Shown: positions 1 to 11,291, counted from the stretch's first letter. The stretch is 64,000 nucleotides of DNA from Rubrivivax sp. (GCA_030653385.1 JAURZM010000050.1:248001-312000), one strand, 5' to 3'. Notes: generated by a model from the sequence alone, not told the origin. Program-made: numbers and translations.

Positions 1-2597
1 AGGCGGTCGTGCAGTTCGCGCAGCTGGAAGGCATCGGTGGCCTGGTCGAACTTGCCCACGCTGTCGAGGATGCGTGTTGCGATGGTGTCGCTCATCAGGT
101 AGTTGAGCACCGCGCGCTGCAGGTCCAGCAGGCGTTGCGGCACCGAAAAGTCGGTGGCACCCCCCCCTTCTGCGCGGTCCAGGAAGTCGGGGGCCATGCG
201 GCGCTGCAGCGCCGGCGTGAGTGACAGCCCTTCGGGCGACAGCACCGAGCGCGAGATCATGTCCAGGGCCTCGCGCTGGTGCTGCGCCGACACCGGCTGC
301 AGCGGTTCACGGCCGCTGCCCGGAAAGTCTCGCAGCGTGCGCACACCACCGATCTGGCGCACCAGCACGCCCACCGCGCGGGTGGCGTCGTTGATGGCAA
401 AACCGATGGAGCGGCGCAGCACGGCGTAGTCGCGGTCGGGCGGCAGTTCGCGCGATTCCTGGCGTTTGAACAGGTCGCGGGCGATGGCCAGTCGCTTGCT
501 GGCAAAGGCCAAGGGGTCATTGCCCAGGTCGAGCTGGATGGTCTCGGGGTCCAGGCCGAAGAAGTTGTCCTCGTCGGTGCCGAAGGCCAGTTGCACTTCG
601 CTGCTGCGTGCGGCAATGCGCTGCAACTCGGCCCGTTCGGCCACTGCCGTGGTGCCAGCGGCCATGGGCTTGTAGGCGTATTCGATGGCCCAGTAGTCGT
701 AGGGGCCCAGTGCGGTGTGGAAGGGCACGCCGCCCGGCTGGCCGGGGCGCGGCAGGTTGACGGCGTTGTACTCCATCACCGACCCCGAGGTGCCATGCGC
801 GCGGGTGAATTCCGCATCGGCCAGTTGCGCTTCGGTGTAGGCCCTTGAGGCGCGGAAGTTGTGGCGCAGGCCCAGTGCGTGGCCCACCTCGTGCATGATG
901 GCTTCCTTGACGTAGTCCTGCACAAACTGGCGCGCGATCGGGCTGTCGGGGTCCATCTCGCCGCGGGCTTCCAACACGTCGAGCGCGTAACCCAATTGCT
1001 CTGCCGCCAGTGCGCCGTGCATGCAGCGGGCGAATTCAGCTGGCATGTCCACACCTTGCGGCGGCGTGAAGGGCTGGGCGAAATTGAGTGGGCTTGCGTT
1101 GGCCGCAGCGCCCGTGTTGTCCAGGCTGCCTGTGGCCTGTGAACGCAGCACCTGCGATCGCAGCGTGCGCACATTGCGGGCCGACATGCCTTCGAAGGCG
1201 ATGTCGGCGTCCAGGATCTCGCCGCTGCGCGGGTCGACATGGCTGGGCCCGATGGCGCCAAACACCGGGTCGGCGTTCATCATCCAGCGCACCGAGGGGT
1301 AGCCGAAGTCGAGTGTGTCGAACTTCGCGTCGTCGGCTTGTTGCTCCACCTTCAAGGCACCGCTGATGCCGATCTTCTCGAAGGCCTTGTTCCATTCCAG
1401 CACGGCGGCGCGCACGGTTTCGCGGTAGACCAGCGGCACGTTGCGGTCGATCCAGAAGGTGATGGGCTTGACTGGCTCGGACATCTCGGCCGCCGGGTCC
1501 TTCTTCTCCAGTCGCCAGCGGTTGACGTAACGCTGGCGCGGCGAACTCTGCAGGTCGTCGGAGAAGTCGACCACGGTGCTGGTGAACAGGCCCAGCCGCG
1601 GGTCGGCACGGCGCGGCTTCATCGGTTCGTCGGGCAGCGGTGCCAGCGAAAAGTGCAGGCCCACCAGAAGGCTGCGGGCATCGGGCAGGAAACGCGGCAG
1701 CAGAGGCACGGGCGCGTTGGGCGGGCCGCCCATGCCGGGCACACCGACGCTGCCGGTGAAGTAGTGGTTCTGCGTCTCGATGACGATGGCGCCTTCGCTG
1801 GCGCGCACACCGGTGATCACCGAGTTGCTGCGGTCCAGCCCGTAACCTTGGCGCAAGCCGCGCTGCAGCATCATGGCCACGCCCAGCATGTCGTTCAGGA
1901 ACAGCGGGTTGGCTTCGATCAAGACGCTCTTGCGGTCAGGGTGCGGCTGGCTGACCACTGCCGTGGCGCCCAGCAGGCTGTTGGAGTAGGAACTGGCCAC
2001 CGCACGTGCTTCCGGTGTGCCAGGCTTGGCCGCGATGTCGGTGTTGCGCGCCTGCAGGCGCACTTGGCTGTGCACACGCACAAACTCCACCACCTGTGGC
2101 CCGCCGGCCCCGTTGACCGGGTAGGCCATCAAGCCGCCCAGCACAAAGGCTTCGCCGATGCCATCTTTGATCTTCGGTGACAGCAAAAATGGCTTGTCGA
2201 ACTGCGTTGGCAGCAGCTCGATCCAGACCTTGTCGTCCTTCTGCCACAGCGTCAGCGGCCCCTCGATGCGACGAGCTTCACGGATGACCGCAGCAAAGGG
2301 CGGCGGGCCGCTGGGTGGCGCGGCCACGGGGCGGGGTGCACCTGCCACAGGCGCGGCTGCGCCGCTGGGCCCCGCGGACGGAGCGCCGCCAGCCGGTGGG
2401 CTGCCGACCGTGCCAACGCCAGGGGCTGGCGTGGTGCCAGGAAAAGTGGATGTCGGTGCCGTGGCCACGGGTCGGGTGGCCGGCGCCGGGCTCGTGGCAG
2501 CCCCTTCTGCCGGTTTTGGCAACATCTCGCACCCGGCCAGCAGGGCGGTGCCGAGCAAGGCCAGGGCGACGGGGTGCAGGTGGGCTGGCTTGCTCAT
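1..2597 (-). CDS. Zinc-dependent metalloprotease lipoprotein (DUF5117/DUF4953 type), C-terminus outside window
   Basis: A reading frame on the minus strand stays open from an ATG at 2597 to the window edge (about 865 codons), so the C-terminus is missing. Residues 1-23 form a lipoprotein signal ending in LLAGC (lipid-modified Cys23), followed by a Pro/Ala/Gly-rich linker to about residue 95 and then a domain typical of DUF5117/5118 proteins. The zinc site HEVGHALGLRHN is at about residues 569-580 (ligands His569, His573, His579; catalytic Glu570), a metzincin-like HExxHxxGxxH motif. It probably acts in the periplasm or on the outer membrane as a peptidase. Substrate unknown. The family call rests on the motif and the overall pattern. 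Confidence 0.85.
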   Translation of the reverse strand, partial: MSKPAHLHPVALALLGTALLAGCEMLPKPAEGAATSPAPATRPVATAPTSTFPGTTPAPGVGTVGSPPAGGAPSAGPSGAAAPVAGAPRPVAAPPSGPPPFAAVIREARRIEGPLTLWQKDDKVWIELLPTQFDKPFLLSPKIKDGIGEAFVLGGLMAYPVNGAGGPQVVEFVRVHSQVRLQARNTDIAAKPGTPEARAVASSYSNSLLGATAVVSQPHPDRKSVLIEANPLFLNDMLGVAMMLQRGLRQGYGLDRSNSVITGVRASEGAIVIETQNHYFTGSVGVPGMGGPPNAPVPLLPRFLPDARSLLVGLHFSLAPLPDEPMKPRRADPRLGLFTSTVVDFSDDLQSSPRQRYVNRWRLEKKDPAAEMSEPVKPITFWIDRNVPLVYRETVRAAVLEWNKAFEKIGISGALKVEQQADDAKFDTLDFGYPSVRWMMNADPVFGAIGPSHVDPRSGEILDADIAFEGMSARNVRTLRSQVLRSQATGSLDNTGAAANASPLNFAQPFTPPQGVDMPAEFARCMHGALAAEQLGYALDVLEARGEMDPDSPIARQFVQDYVKEAIMHEVGHALGLRHNFRASRAYTEAQLADAEFTRAHGTSGSVMEYNAVNLPRPGQPGGVPFHTALGPYDYWAIEYAYKPMAAGTTAVAERAELQRIAARSSEVQLAFGTDEDNFFGLDPETIQLDLGNDPLAFASKRLAIARDLFKRQESRELPPDRDYAVLRRSIGFAINDATRAVGVLVRQIGGVRTLRDFPGSGREPLQPVSAQHQREALDMISRSVLSPEGLSLTPALQRRMAPDFLDRAEGGGATDFSVPQRLLDLQRAVLNYLMSDTIATRILDSVGKFDQATDAFQLRELHDR

Positions 2598-2699
2598 GGG
2601 GCGGCGGGGCGACAGGCGCCAAGGGATCGACAAAAACATTGTGCGCCGAAGCCGCCACCCCTGCTGGGCAAGGCTTGTCCCTTGCGGCTGCTGGCCGTG

Positions 2700-2729
2700 C
2701 ACGCTGACACGGCATGCCGCGCCAGCGTG
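2700..2729. other. Nested inverted repeat downstream of ettA
   Basis: A perfect 7-bp inverted repeat (CACGCTG ... CAGCGTG) encloses a second palindrome (CGGCATGCCG). It lies between the end of ettA and the start of the metalloprotease gene, both on the minus strand. There is no clear T-run, so it may be a weak terminator or an RNA-processing structure. Confidence 0.35.
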
Positions 2730-2741
2730 TCGCCCAGGCAG

Positions 2742-4406
<1,665 letters not shown>

Positions 4407-4573
4407 GGCGGGAGGGGTCCGGTTGCTGACGCAAAACCCGTGATTATCCTGGACAGCGGGCGCCACGCAGCGCCACCGGTGCAAGATGCGGCCAGTCGCC
4501 CGTGGTCTTGAAGTTGGGGCCACACGCCCCATGTGTGCAAAGCCTGGCCAAGGTGGCGGGGAAGGAACCTTGC

Positions 4574-4987
4574 ATGAACACTTCCCTGCAGACCGTTGAA
4601 GCCCCCGACTCGCTGGTCCGTCTGACCCACCTGGTCTATGCGCTGCACGCGCTGGGCCTGGCCATCGGTGCGTTTGGTGCGGCCAGTGTGCTGGGCTCTT
4701 TCCTGTTCGGCTGGCCTTCGATCATCGCGGTCATCATCAACTACGTGAAACGCGGCGACGTGCGTGGCACCTGGCTCGAATCGCACTTCACCTGGCAGAT
4801 CCGCACCTTCTGGTTTGCGCTGGCCTGGGCCGTGCTCGTGGCGCTGGTGTCCCTGCCCTTGACCCTGATCCTGGTGGGCATCGGCACCTGGGTCATCGGT
4901 CTCTTCCTGCTGGGTGTGTGGGCGATCTACCGAATTGCGCGGGGTTGGCTGCGCTTGAACGGGCATCGACCGATGCCCGTCGCGTAG
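4574..4987 (+). CDS. DUF4870 family membrane protein
   Basis: A 137-residue integral membrane protein with hydrophobic stretches at about residues 20-55 and 75-118. The layout matches DUF4870 proteins of proteobacteria: a first hairpin, a short charged loop with HFTWQIRTFW, then a long Val/Leu-rich segment. The start at ATG 4574 is preceded by AAGGAA at suitable spacing; an in-frame extension to 4502 has no such site. No enzymatic function is known. It stands alone between the divergent ettA and the downstream rhlE. Confidence 0.85.
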   Translation: MNTSLQTVEAPDSLVRLTHLVYALHALGLAIGAFGAASVLGSFLFGWPSIIAVIINYVKRGDVRGTWLESHFTWQIRTFWFALAWAVLVALVSLPLTLILVGIGTWVIGLFLLGVWAIYRIARGWLRLNGHRPMPVA

Positions 4988-5127
4988 AATCCAGGGCTTG
5001 CGTCGCGGCTTCCAGTCATCGCGGCGCGGTCGATTCCGACAATCCGACCCCTTCGCGCCTACCCGACTGGTGCACCCGCAACGGGTGACAGCAGGCAGCG
5101 AACCACGGCCTTCACAGGCCCCATCCC

Positions 5128-6528
5128 ATGCTTTTTACTGATCTCGGCTTGGCCGAGCCGCTGCTGCGTGCTGTTCACGACCAGGGCTACGACACCCCCA
5201 CGCCGATCCAGGCCCAGGCCATTCCCCAAGTCCTGAAGGGCGGCGACCTGCTGGCCGGCGCGCAAACCGGCACCGGCAAGACGGCCGGCTTCGTGCTGCC
5301 CATGTTGCAGCGCCTGTCGGCCGTGCCGGCGGTGAAAGACGCACGCGGTCGCGTGCGCATCCGCTGCCTCATCCTGACGCCCACCCGCGAACTCGCGGCG
5401 CAGGTCGAAGAGAGCGTGCGTACCTACGGCAAGTACCTGCCGCTGACCAGCATGGTCATGTTTGGTGGTGTGGGCATGTCGCCCCAGGTCGACCGCTTGC
5501 GCAAGGGCGTGGACATCCTGGTGGCCACACCCGGCCGCCTGCTCGACCACCACCAGCAACGCACGCTGGACCTGAGCCACGTCGAGATCTTCGTGCTGGA
5601 CGAAGCCGACCGCATGCTGGACATGGGCTTCATCCACGACATCAAGAAGGTGCTGGCGGTGCTGCCTGTCAAGAAGCAGAGCCTGCTGTTCAGCGCCACC
5701 TTCAGCGAAGAAATCAAGAACCTGGCCGACAAGCTGTTGAACGCGCCCGCGCTGATCGAAGTGGCGCGCCGCAACCAGACCGCCGAAAGCATCGCGCAGA
5801 AGATTCACCCGGTGGGCCGCGAGCGCAAGAAGGACCTGTTGGCGCACCTGATCAAAAGCGGCGACTGGCACCAGGTTCTGGTCTTCACGCGCATGAAACA
5901 CGGCGCCAACCGGCTGACCGAGTTCCTGAACGACCAGGGCATCAGCGCCATGGCCATTCACGGCAACAAGAGCCAGACGGCACGCACCAAGGCGCTGGCC
6001 GACTTCAAGACCAACGACCTGCAGGTGCTGGTGGCCACCGACATCGCCGCACGTGGCATCGACATCGACCAGCTGCCGCACGTGGTGAACTTCGAGATGC
6101 CCAACGTGCCTGAAGACTATGTGCACCGCATCGGCCGCACCGGCCGCGCTGGCGCCACGGGCGAGGCCATTTCGCTGGTGTGCCTGGACGAAGAGGTGTT
6201 CGTGAAGGACATCGAGCGGCTGATCAAGCGCAGCATCCCGCGTGAAGCGGTGCCCGGCTTCGAACCACCGACCGGCGAAAAGGCCGAGCCCATCGTGCTG
6301 GGCCGCATGACCATTGGCGTGGGCGGCACGCAGCGCCACGGTGGTGGTGGCCGACCTGGCGGTGGTGGGGGTGGCGGCCGTGGTGGCCCGGCACGTCCCG
6401 GCAGTGGTGGCGGCGGTGGCCGGGGTGGCAGGCCGGCCAGTGCCGGCGGTGGCCGCCCCAGTGGTGGCGGTGGCGGTGGCGGTGGTGGGCGCCCGGCCGC
6501 GTCGCGCGGCGGCCCGCCCAAGCGCTGA
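5128..6528 (+). CDS. rhlE: DEAD-box ATP-dependent RNA helicase RhlE
   Basis: A 466-residue cytoplasmic RNA helicase of the RhlE group, involved in ribosome maturation and RNA turnover. Visible motifs: Q-motif [11 protein letters not shown] near residue 25, AQTGTGKT (Walker A) at 45-52, [12 protein letters not shown] at 158-161, SATF, and [10 protein letters not shown] in the second RecA domain. From about residue 403 to the end the protein is almost entirely Gly with Arg/Pro/Ala, a low-complexity RNA-binding tail encoded by long runs of GGTGGC-like codons. About 140 bp of untranslated leader separates it from the preceding gene, which suits cold-shock-type regulation, though no motif for this was identified. 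Confidence 0.95.
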   Translation: MLFTDLGLAEPLLRAVHDQGYDTPTPIQAQAIPQVLKGGDLLAGAQTGTGKTAGFVLPMLQRLSAVPAVKDARGRVRIRCLILTPTRELAAQVEESVRTYGKYLPLTSMVMFGGVGMSPQVDRLRKGVDILVATPGRLLDHHQQRTLDLSHVEIFVLDEADRMLDMGFIHDIKKVLAVLPVKKQSLLFSATFSEEIKNLADKLLNAPALIEVARRNQTAESIAQKIHPVGRERKKDLLAHLIKSGDWHQVLVFTRMKHGANRLTEFLNDQGISAMAIHGNKSQTARTKALADFKTNDLQVLVATDIAARGIDIDQLPHVVNFEMPNVPEDYVHRIGRTGRAGATGEAISLVCLDEEVFVKDIERLIKRSIPREAVPGFEPPTGEKAEPIVLGRMTIGVGGTQRHGGGGRPGGGGGGGRGGPARPGSGGGGGRGGRPASAGGGRPSGGGGGGGGGRPAASRGGPPKR

Positions 6529-6561
6529 ACACCTTCGGGGCGCCTCACTTCAGTGCGGGCA

Positions 6562-6613
6562 TTGGCGCAGAGTTCTGAACTGGACTAAGATGCGTCTTCA
6601 GTCCAGAACTGGA
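6562..6613 (+). promoter_or_regulatory. Promoter and probable autoregulatory operator of the RES/Xre operon
   Basis: TTGGCG (6562-6567) and TAAGAT (6586-6591), 18 bp apart, form a plausible sigma-70 promoter just upstream of the antitoxin gene. Two direct copies of GAACTGGA (6577-6584 and 6606-6613) flank the -10 element. AGTTC-T-GAACT and CCAG-AA-CTGG palindromes overlap them. This is the usual position for an antitoxin-binding operator. Confidence 0.6.
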
Positions 6614-6621
6614 TTCAACAG

Positions 6622-7038
6622 GTGAATGCCGTCCTGAAGCCCGAAGGTGCCCCGCTTGCCTCTGCCCAGCAGATGGCCAGTGCGGGTCTGCGGGCCTTTG
6701 CCCGCATCGCCCAGGCCTGGGGCCTGAACGTCGACGAGCAGCTGGCCCTGCTGGGCCAGCCACCGCGGTCGACGTTTTTTGCCTGGCGCAAACATCCTGA
6801 AAAGGCCACCGTGTCGCGCGACACGCTGGAGCGCCTGTCCAACATCCTGGGCATCTACAAGAGCCTGCAGATCCTGCTGCCCGAACCCACGGCGGCCGAT
6901 GCCTGGGTGCGCCAACCGAACGGCGCCGCGCCTTTTGGCGGTGGCACTGCGCTGGCGCGCATGCTGGCCGGCAATGTGAGTGACCTGAACCTGGTGCGGC
7001 GTTACCTGGACGGTGTGCGCGGCGGGGGCTGGTCCTGA
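6622..7038 (+). CDS. Xre/MbcA/ParS-type antitoxin (DUF2384)
   Basis: A 138-residue protein with an N-terminal helix-turn-helix region (about residues 20-75, including SRDTLERLSNILGIYKSL) and a C-terminal DUF2384 toxin-binding region (about 85-138, ending ARMLAGNVSDLNLVRRYLDGVRGG). This is the antitoxin of RES/Xre type II systems, which neutralises the RES toxin and represses its own promoter. The start is a GTG at 6622. It lies 26 bp before the toxin gene on the same strand, which fixes the assignment. Confidence 0.9.
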   Translation: MNAVLKPEGAPLASAQQMASAGLRAFARIAQAWGLNVDEQLALLGQPPRSTFFAWRKHPEKATVSRDTLERLSNILGIYKSLQILLPEPTAADAWVRQPNGAAPFGGGTALARMLAGNVSDLNLVRRYLDGVRGGGWS

Positions 7039-7064
7039 CCGGGGTTTCTGCGGCGCCACCCGCA

Positions 7065-7754
7065 ATGGTGGGCACCGCACCCGAACCACCCGTGCGCCGC
7101 GTGCGCTGGCAACAAGCCTGCCGCATCGTGCCCACACGCTACCCGGCCATCAACCTGTTCGACCGGGTGGCCGATGCCGACGATTTCGACGCGCTGTATG
7201 CCCTTGAAGCGATGAGCAACGAACGTGCGCGCGAAGAACTGGGCCAGGTTGAACGGGTGCCACGCGAACAGCGCCTGTTCGGCCCGGGCAGCGGGCCCAT
7301 CATGGCCGCTTTCACCCATGTCAATGTGCTGGGCAGCCGCTTCTCGGCGGGCCACTTCGGCGTCTTTTATGCCGCCAAGGACCGCGCCACGGCAATGGCC
7401 GAAACACGTCACCACCACGGCCGCTTCCTGGCCGACACCCGACAAGGGCCGCTGCACCTGCCGATGCGCCTGTACGCGGTGGCCATCGACGCCCGACTGC
7501 ACGACTTGCGGCGCGAAGGCAGCGTCGACCCACGGGTCTACGACGCGGACAGCTACGCCACGTCCCAGGCCCTGGGTGCACAGTTGCAGCAGGCCGGCTC
7601 GGCCGGTGTGGTGTACCGCAGCGTGCGCCAGGCCACCGGCCAGTGTGTGGGTCTCTTCAAACCCAAGGGCGCCGGCGACTGCTTGCATGCGGCCTACCTG
7701 CTGTACGCCTGGGACGGCCAGCGTTTCACCGACGTCTACGAGAAGACCGAGTGA
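7065..7754 (+). CDS. RES-domain toxin (NAD-degrading type)
   Basis: A 229-residue RES-domain protein. The three residues that name the domain are present: Arg92 in GSRFSAGHFG, Glu113 in AMAETRHH and Ser186 in VVYRSVRQ. Characterised relatives deplete NAD+ and stop growth. The gene follows its cognate Xre antitoxin, and its stop overlaps the GTG start of the next gene (GTGA at 7751-7754), so three genes probably share one transcript. Family membership is firm; the NAD+ activity is inferred from relatives. Confidence 0.9.
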   Translation: MVGTAPEPPVRRVRWQQACRIVPTRYPAINLFDRVADADDFDALYALEAMSNERAREELGQVERVPREQRLFGPGSGPIMAAFTHVNVLGSRFSAGHFGVFYAAKDRATAMAETRHHHGRFLADTRQGPLHLPMRLYAVAIDARLHDLRREGSVDPRVYDADSYATSQALGAQLQQAGSAGVVYRSVRQATGQCVGLFKPKGAGDCLHAAYLLYAWDGQRFTDVYEKTE

Positions 7755-8473
7755 ACCCGCAACGTTTCGACCGCCTGGACGTGCTGCGTGCGCTGGCCAT
7801 CGTCTGGATGGCCGCTTTCCACCTGGCCTTCGACCTCAACCACTACGGTTTTTTCGACCCGCGGCACAGCTTCCACCGTGACCCGCTGTGGACGACGCAG
7901 CGGGTCTGCATCGTCAGCCTCTTCCTGTTTTGCGCCGGCCTGGGCCAGGCGGTGGCGCTGCAAGCCGGGCAGGCCTGGCCTCGGTTCTGGAAACGCTGGG
8001 GCCAGGTGGCGCTTTGTGCGCTTCTGGTCAGCTTGGGTTCGGCCCTGATGTTTCCGCGCAGCTGGATCTTCTTCGGCGTCCTGCACGGCATTGCGGTGAT
8101 GTTGATCGTCTGCCGGCTGACCGCCCCGCTGGGCCGCTGGTTGTGGCTGCTGGGTGCGGTGGCGCTGCTCTTGCCCCAGGTCATCCAGCACCCGGTGTTC
8201 GATGTGCCGTGGCTCAGCTGGATCGGCTTCGTCACCCGCAAACCGCTGACCGAAGACTTCGTGCCCTTGCTGCCCTGGTTGGGCGTGATGTGGTGGGGGC
8301 TGGCGGCCGGCCAGTGGCTGCTGCAGCACCGGCCCGGTGTGCTGGCCGGCTCGGTCCCCGCGCTGATGCAGCCGCTGGCGCTGCTGGGCCGCTGGAGCCT
8401 GAGCTTCTACATGCTGCACCAGCCGGTGTTCATCGGCGTCATCCTGGGCGGGCGGGCGCTGGGCTGGTGGTAG
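7751..8473 (+). CDS. DUF1624 (heparan-alpha-glucosaminide N-acetyltransferase-like) membrane protein
   Basis: A 240-residue polytopic membrane protein with about seven hydrophobic segments. The opening [17 protein letters not shown], with a conserved Arg-Asp pair and membrane His, is typical of DUF1624/acyltransferase-like proteins that may acylate cell-surface glycans. The closing [15 protein letters not shown] is also typical. The GTG start at 7751 overlaps the stop of the RES toxin gene, indicating translational coupling; a longer frame back to 7643 would run through the toxin gene and is unlikely. The acceptor is unknown. Confidence 0.8.
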   Translation: MNPQRFDRLDVLRALAIVWMAAFHLAFDLNHYGFFDPRHSFHRDPLWTTQRVCIVSLFLFCAGLGQAVALQAGQAWPRFWKRWGQVALCALLVSLGSALMFPRSWIFFGVLHGIAVMLIVCRLTAPLGRWLWLLGAVALLLPQVIQHPVFDVPWLSWIGFVTRKPLTEDFVPLLPWLGVMWWGLAAGQWLLQHRPGVLAGSVPALMQPLALLGRWSLSFYMLHQPVFIGVILGGRALGWW

Positions 8474-8495
8474 ACGGCCCGGCTACGATCGCCGC

Positions 8496-9230
8496 ATGAG
8501 CACCAAGGTCCTGTTCGGCTTCCATGCCGTCACCGTGCGGCTGAAAACCGCGCCCGCATCCGTCACGGAAATCCACGTCGACACGACGCGGCGCGACGCC
8601 CGCATGCGGCAGTTCGTGCAGCGTGCGCAGGACGCCGGCGCCAAGGTGGTGGACAGCGACGGCGAGCGCCTGGCGCAGCTGGCCGGCAACACCCGCCACC
8701 AGGGCGTGGTGGCGCGGGTGTCGCCATTGGCGGCACGCCATTCGCTGGACGAAGTGCTGGACGACGTGCAAGGCCCGCCGCTGGTGCTGGTGCTGGACGG
8801 TGTGACCGACCCGCACAACCTGGGCGCCTGCCTGCGAGTGGCCGACGGTGCCGGCGCACATGCCGTCGTCGCGCCCAAGGACCACGCGGTGGGCCTGAAT
8901 GCCACCGTGGCCAAGGTGGCCAGCGGTGCCGCCGAGACCGTGCCCTACCTGATGGTGACCAACCTGGCACGCACGCTGGGCGAGCTGAAAGACCGCGACA
9001 TCCGGGTCATCGGCACCAGCGAAGACGCCGAGAAGACACTTTACGACGTCGACCTGCGTGGGCCCGTGGCGCTGGTGCTGGGCGCTGAAGGTGCCGGCAT
9101 GCGGCAGCTGACGCAGAAAACCTGCGACGAGCTGGTGCGCATCCCGATGCAGGGTGCCGTCGAGAGCCTGAATGTCAGCGTGGCGGCCGGGGTGTGCCTG
9201 TTCGAGGCCTTGCGCCAGCGCCAGAGCTGA
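8496..9230 (+). CDS. rlmB: 23S rRNA (guanosine-2'-O-)-methyltransferase RlmB
   Basis: A 244-residue SpoU/TrmH-family (SPOUT) methyltransferase that 2'-O-methylates G2251 in the peptidyl-transferase loop of 23S rRNA. An N-terminal substrate-binding domain (about 1-75) precedes the catalytic domain, with the three SpoU motifs: [10 protein letters not shown] near residue 105, VLGAEGAGM near 190 and [19 protein letters not shown] at the end. The N-terminus [12 protein letters not shown] is the usual RlmB start. The length matches the family. Confidence 0.95.
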   Translation: MSTKVLFGFHAVTVRLKTAPASVTEIHVDTTRRDARMRQFVQRAQDAGAKVVDSDGERLAQLAGNTRHQGVVARVSPLAARHSLDEVLDDVQGPPLVLVLDGVTDPHNLGACLRVADGAGAHAVVAPKDHAVGLNATVAKVASGAAETVPYLMVTNLARTLGELKDRDIRVIGTSEDAEKTLYDVDLRGPVALVLGAEGAGMRQLTQKTCDELVRIPMQGAVESLNVSVAAGVCLFEALRQRQS

Positions 9231-9258
9231 AGGCCTCTGGTCCTGCTTCAGGCCGCCT

Positions 9259-10095
9259 TCATGGCGGCGCCAGCGCGGCCAACGACACCGCCAGGGCATC
9301 GGCGTAGGCCGCAAAACCCTGCAGGTCGTTGTGCCCGGCACCCGGCACCACCACGTAGCGGGACTGCGGTCGCAAGGCCAGCAGGCGCTGGCTGTGTGAT
9401 GGTTCGATCAAGCTGTCCCGCTCGCCATGCACCAGCAGCACCGGGCCGCGCAGTTGTGGCAAGAGCAGGTCGCTGCGCAGCGGGTAGCGCAACAGTGCAC
9501 CCGGCACCCAGGGGTAATGCTCGGCGGCCAGTGCCTGCATGCTGAAGTAGGGCGAGACCAGAACCGTCAGATCGGGCTGAACTTCATGGGCCAGGGCCAC
9601 CGCCAGGCCGGTGCCCAGCGAGCGGCCGAAAAACACCCGCGGTCGGCCGGTGTATCGCGCCGCCACCGCGTTCCATGCTGCGCGCACGTCGGCATGCAGC
9701 TGGGCTTCGCTCTCGATGCGGCCGCTGCTCTTGCCGTAGCCCCGGTAGTCCAACATCACCAGGTCGAAGCCGGCACGGCGGTAGAGGTCGAGGTTGACGA
9801 ACCAGTTGTCCAGGCTGCCCCCGTTGCCGTGCAGGAAAAACACCACGCCTTTGGCCTGGGGCAGTTGCAGGTGCAGCAGGTTCAGGCGCGCGCCGGGCAC
9901 GTCGACCCAGCTTTCATGCACGTCGGAGCCCATCTGGAAGCGGTGTTCAGCCGGCAGCTTCTGCGGCACGAAGAGCAGTGCTTCCTGTTTCCACCACAGC
10001 AGCGCCAGCAGGCCCCCGTAAACGAGCAGCAGGGTCGATGTGGCTTGCAGCAGCCAGCGAACCCGTCGACGCCAGGGTGATTCGACAGAGGTCAT
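9259..10095 (-). CDS. Alpha/beta hydrolase, BEM46/ABHD13-like
   Basis: A 278-residue protein with one N-terminal membrane anchor (about residues 13-37, LLQATSTLLLVYGGLLALLWW) and a periplasm-facing alpha/beta-hydrolase domain. The oxyanion HGNGG motif, nucleophile elbow GRSLG, a late Asp (HGERDSL) and the catalytic His in GAGHNDL are visible. The sequence resembles BEM46-type serine hydrolases of unknown substrate. The start at ATG 10095 is preferred over 10110 because TAGGACC lies at ribosome-binding distance. Confidence 0.85.
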   Translation of the reverse strand: MTSVESPWRRRVRWLLQATSTLLLVYGGLLALLWWKQEALLFVPQKLPAEHRFQMGSDVHESWVDVPGARLNLLHLQLPQAKGVVFFLHGNGGSLDNWFVNLDLYRRAGFDLVMLDYRGYGKSSGRIESEAQLHADVRAAWNAVAARYTGRPRVFFGRSLGTGLAVALAHEVQPDLTVLVSPYFSMQALAAEHYPWVPGALLRYPLRSDLLLPQLRGPVLLVHGERDSLIEPSHSQRLLALRPQSRYVVVPGAGHNDLQGFAAYADALAVSLAALAPP

Positions 10096-10140
10096 GGTGG
10101 TCCTACGCACGGGCCGGGCCGTCGGATGCCCAGGTCGACA

Positions 10141-10722
10141 TCACACCCATCCCAGCGCGCCAGCCAGCGCGCCGGCGGCAATTGCCCACAGCGGGCTGCG
10201 GCGGGTGCGCATCATCAGCACCAAGGTGCCCAGCACCAGCAACACCGGTTGCCAGTGCAGGCCCACGGGCCGCAGCAGCACCCAGCCGGTGGCCAGCAGC
10301 AGGCCGATGGTGACTGGCGCCAGCCCCGCGGTGAACGCGCGCAGGCCCCGCGACAGCCGGTGTTTGTCGCCCCAACGCGAAGCGGCCAGCGCCAGTGTGG
10401 TGGACGGCAGCAGCGTGCCGCTCATCGTGGCCAGCACGCCGGCCATGCCACCGACGCTGAAGCCGATGACGGCCACGAACATCACGTTCGGCCCCGGCGC
10501 GGCCTGGCCCAGCGCAATGCAATTGCTGAACTCGGCGTCGCTCAGCCAACCCTGTTCCTTGACCACGAAGCGCTGCATGTCAGGCACAGTGGTGATGGCG
10601 CCACCCACAGCCAGCAGCGACAGTGTCATGAAGTGCAGGAACAGCTGCGTCCACTCGGCCATGCCGATGCCCAGCGGGCCCCAGACCAGCTCGGACCAGC
10701 CCGTCACGGCGCGCTCCGCCAC
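10141..10722 (-). CDS. Chromate transporter (ChrA) second half
   Basis: A 193-residue, about six-helix protein of the short-chain CHR family; LGQAAPGPNVMFVAVIGF is the family signature. It pairs with the gene just upstream to make one split chromate transporter. The start is drawn at GTG 10722, giving a 19-bp overlap with the partner. An in-frame GTG at 10707, whose codon overlaps the partner's stop, is an equally good start and would suit translational coupling. The transported anion is presumed chromate or a sulfate-like oxyanion. Confidence 0.88.
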   Translation of the reverse strand: MAERAVTGWSELVWGPLGIGMAEWTQLFLHFMTLSLLAVGGAITTVPDMQRFVVKEQGWLSDAEFSNCIALGQAAPGPNVMFVAVIGFSVGGMAGVLATMSGTLLPSTTLALAASRWGDKHRLSRGLRAFTAGLAPVTIGLLLATGWVLLRPVGLHWQPVLLVLGTLVLMMRTRRSPLWAIAAGALAGALGWV

Positions 10723-11291
10723 CAGGCCCAGGCCACGGCCACCACCCCCAGGCCCAGCACCACCGCGGCCAGCGGCCAGCGCAGCACGCCGATGCCCAGC
10801 ACCGTCAGCGCCATCAGCAGCGCCGCTGCGGGTATGCCGATGACGTTGCGGCGAAGCCCGGGCGCCAGTTTCAAGGCCGTGCTCAGGATGAGCCCCGCAG
10901 CGACGATGCCCATGCCGCGCAAGGCACCGGCCACCTGCGGCACGTCGCTCAGCTGCATGGCCGCCGCGGCCAGTGCCAGCACCAGCGCGGTCGGCGCCAG
11001 CAGCATGCCGGCCACCGCCGCCAGACCACCGCGCCAGCCGAAAAAACGGTCGCCCAGGATCAGCCCCAGGTTGACGATGTTCGGGCCCGGCAGCACCTGC
11101 GACAGCGACAGCAGTTCCAGGAACTGCTCGCGGCTCAGCCAGCGAAGGCGCTCGACCAGTTCACGTTGTGCCACGGGCAAGACACCGCCAAAACCCTGCA
11201 GCGCCAGCCGGTTGAAGGCCCAGAACAGATCGGCCACCCGGGCCGGGCGTGCGGCCTGCCCACTGTCCGCTGCGGACATGGCCTCAGGCAT
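10704..11291 (-). CDS. Chromate transporter (ChrA) first half
   Basis: A 195-residue short-chain CHR protein: FNRLALQGFGGVLPVAQREL at residues 26-45 and LSQVLPGPNIVNLGLILGDR near 65-85 are the conserved N-terminal signatures. Hydrophobic segments follow to the end. The ATG at 11291 has AGGTGG upstream and overlaps the end of the MFS gene by 8 bp. Together with the overlapping downstream half this forms a heterodimeric CHR transporter. The MFS gene upstream is on the same transcript. Confidence 0.9.
   Translation of the reverse strand: MPEAMSAADSGQAARPARVADLFWAFNRLALQGFGGVLPVAQRELVERLRWLSREQFLELLSLSQVLPGPNIVNLGLILGDRFFGWRGGLAAVAGMLLAPTALVLALAAAAMQLSDVPQVAGALRGMGIVAAGLILSTALKLAPGLRRNVIGIPAAALLMALTVLGIGVLRWPLAAVVLGLGVVAVAWAWWRSAP

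Noticed and set aside
6334..6525. Tandem repeat region in the end of rhlE
   Set aside because: It is a normal Gly-rich RNA-binding tail of RhlE with repetitive codons, not a separate repeat element.
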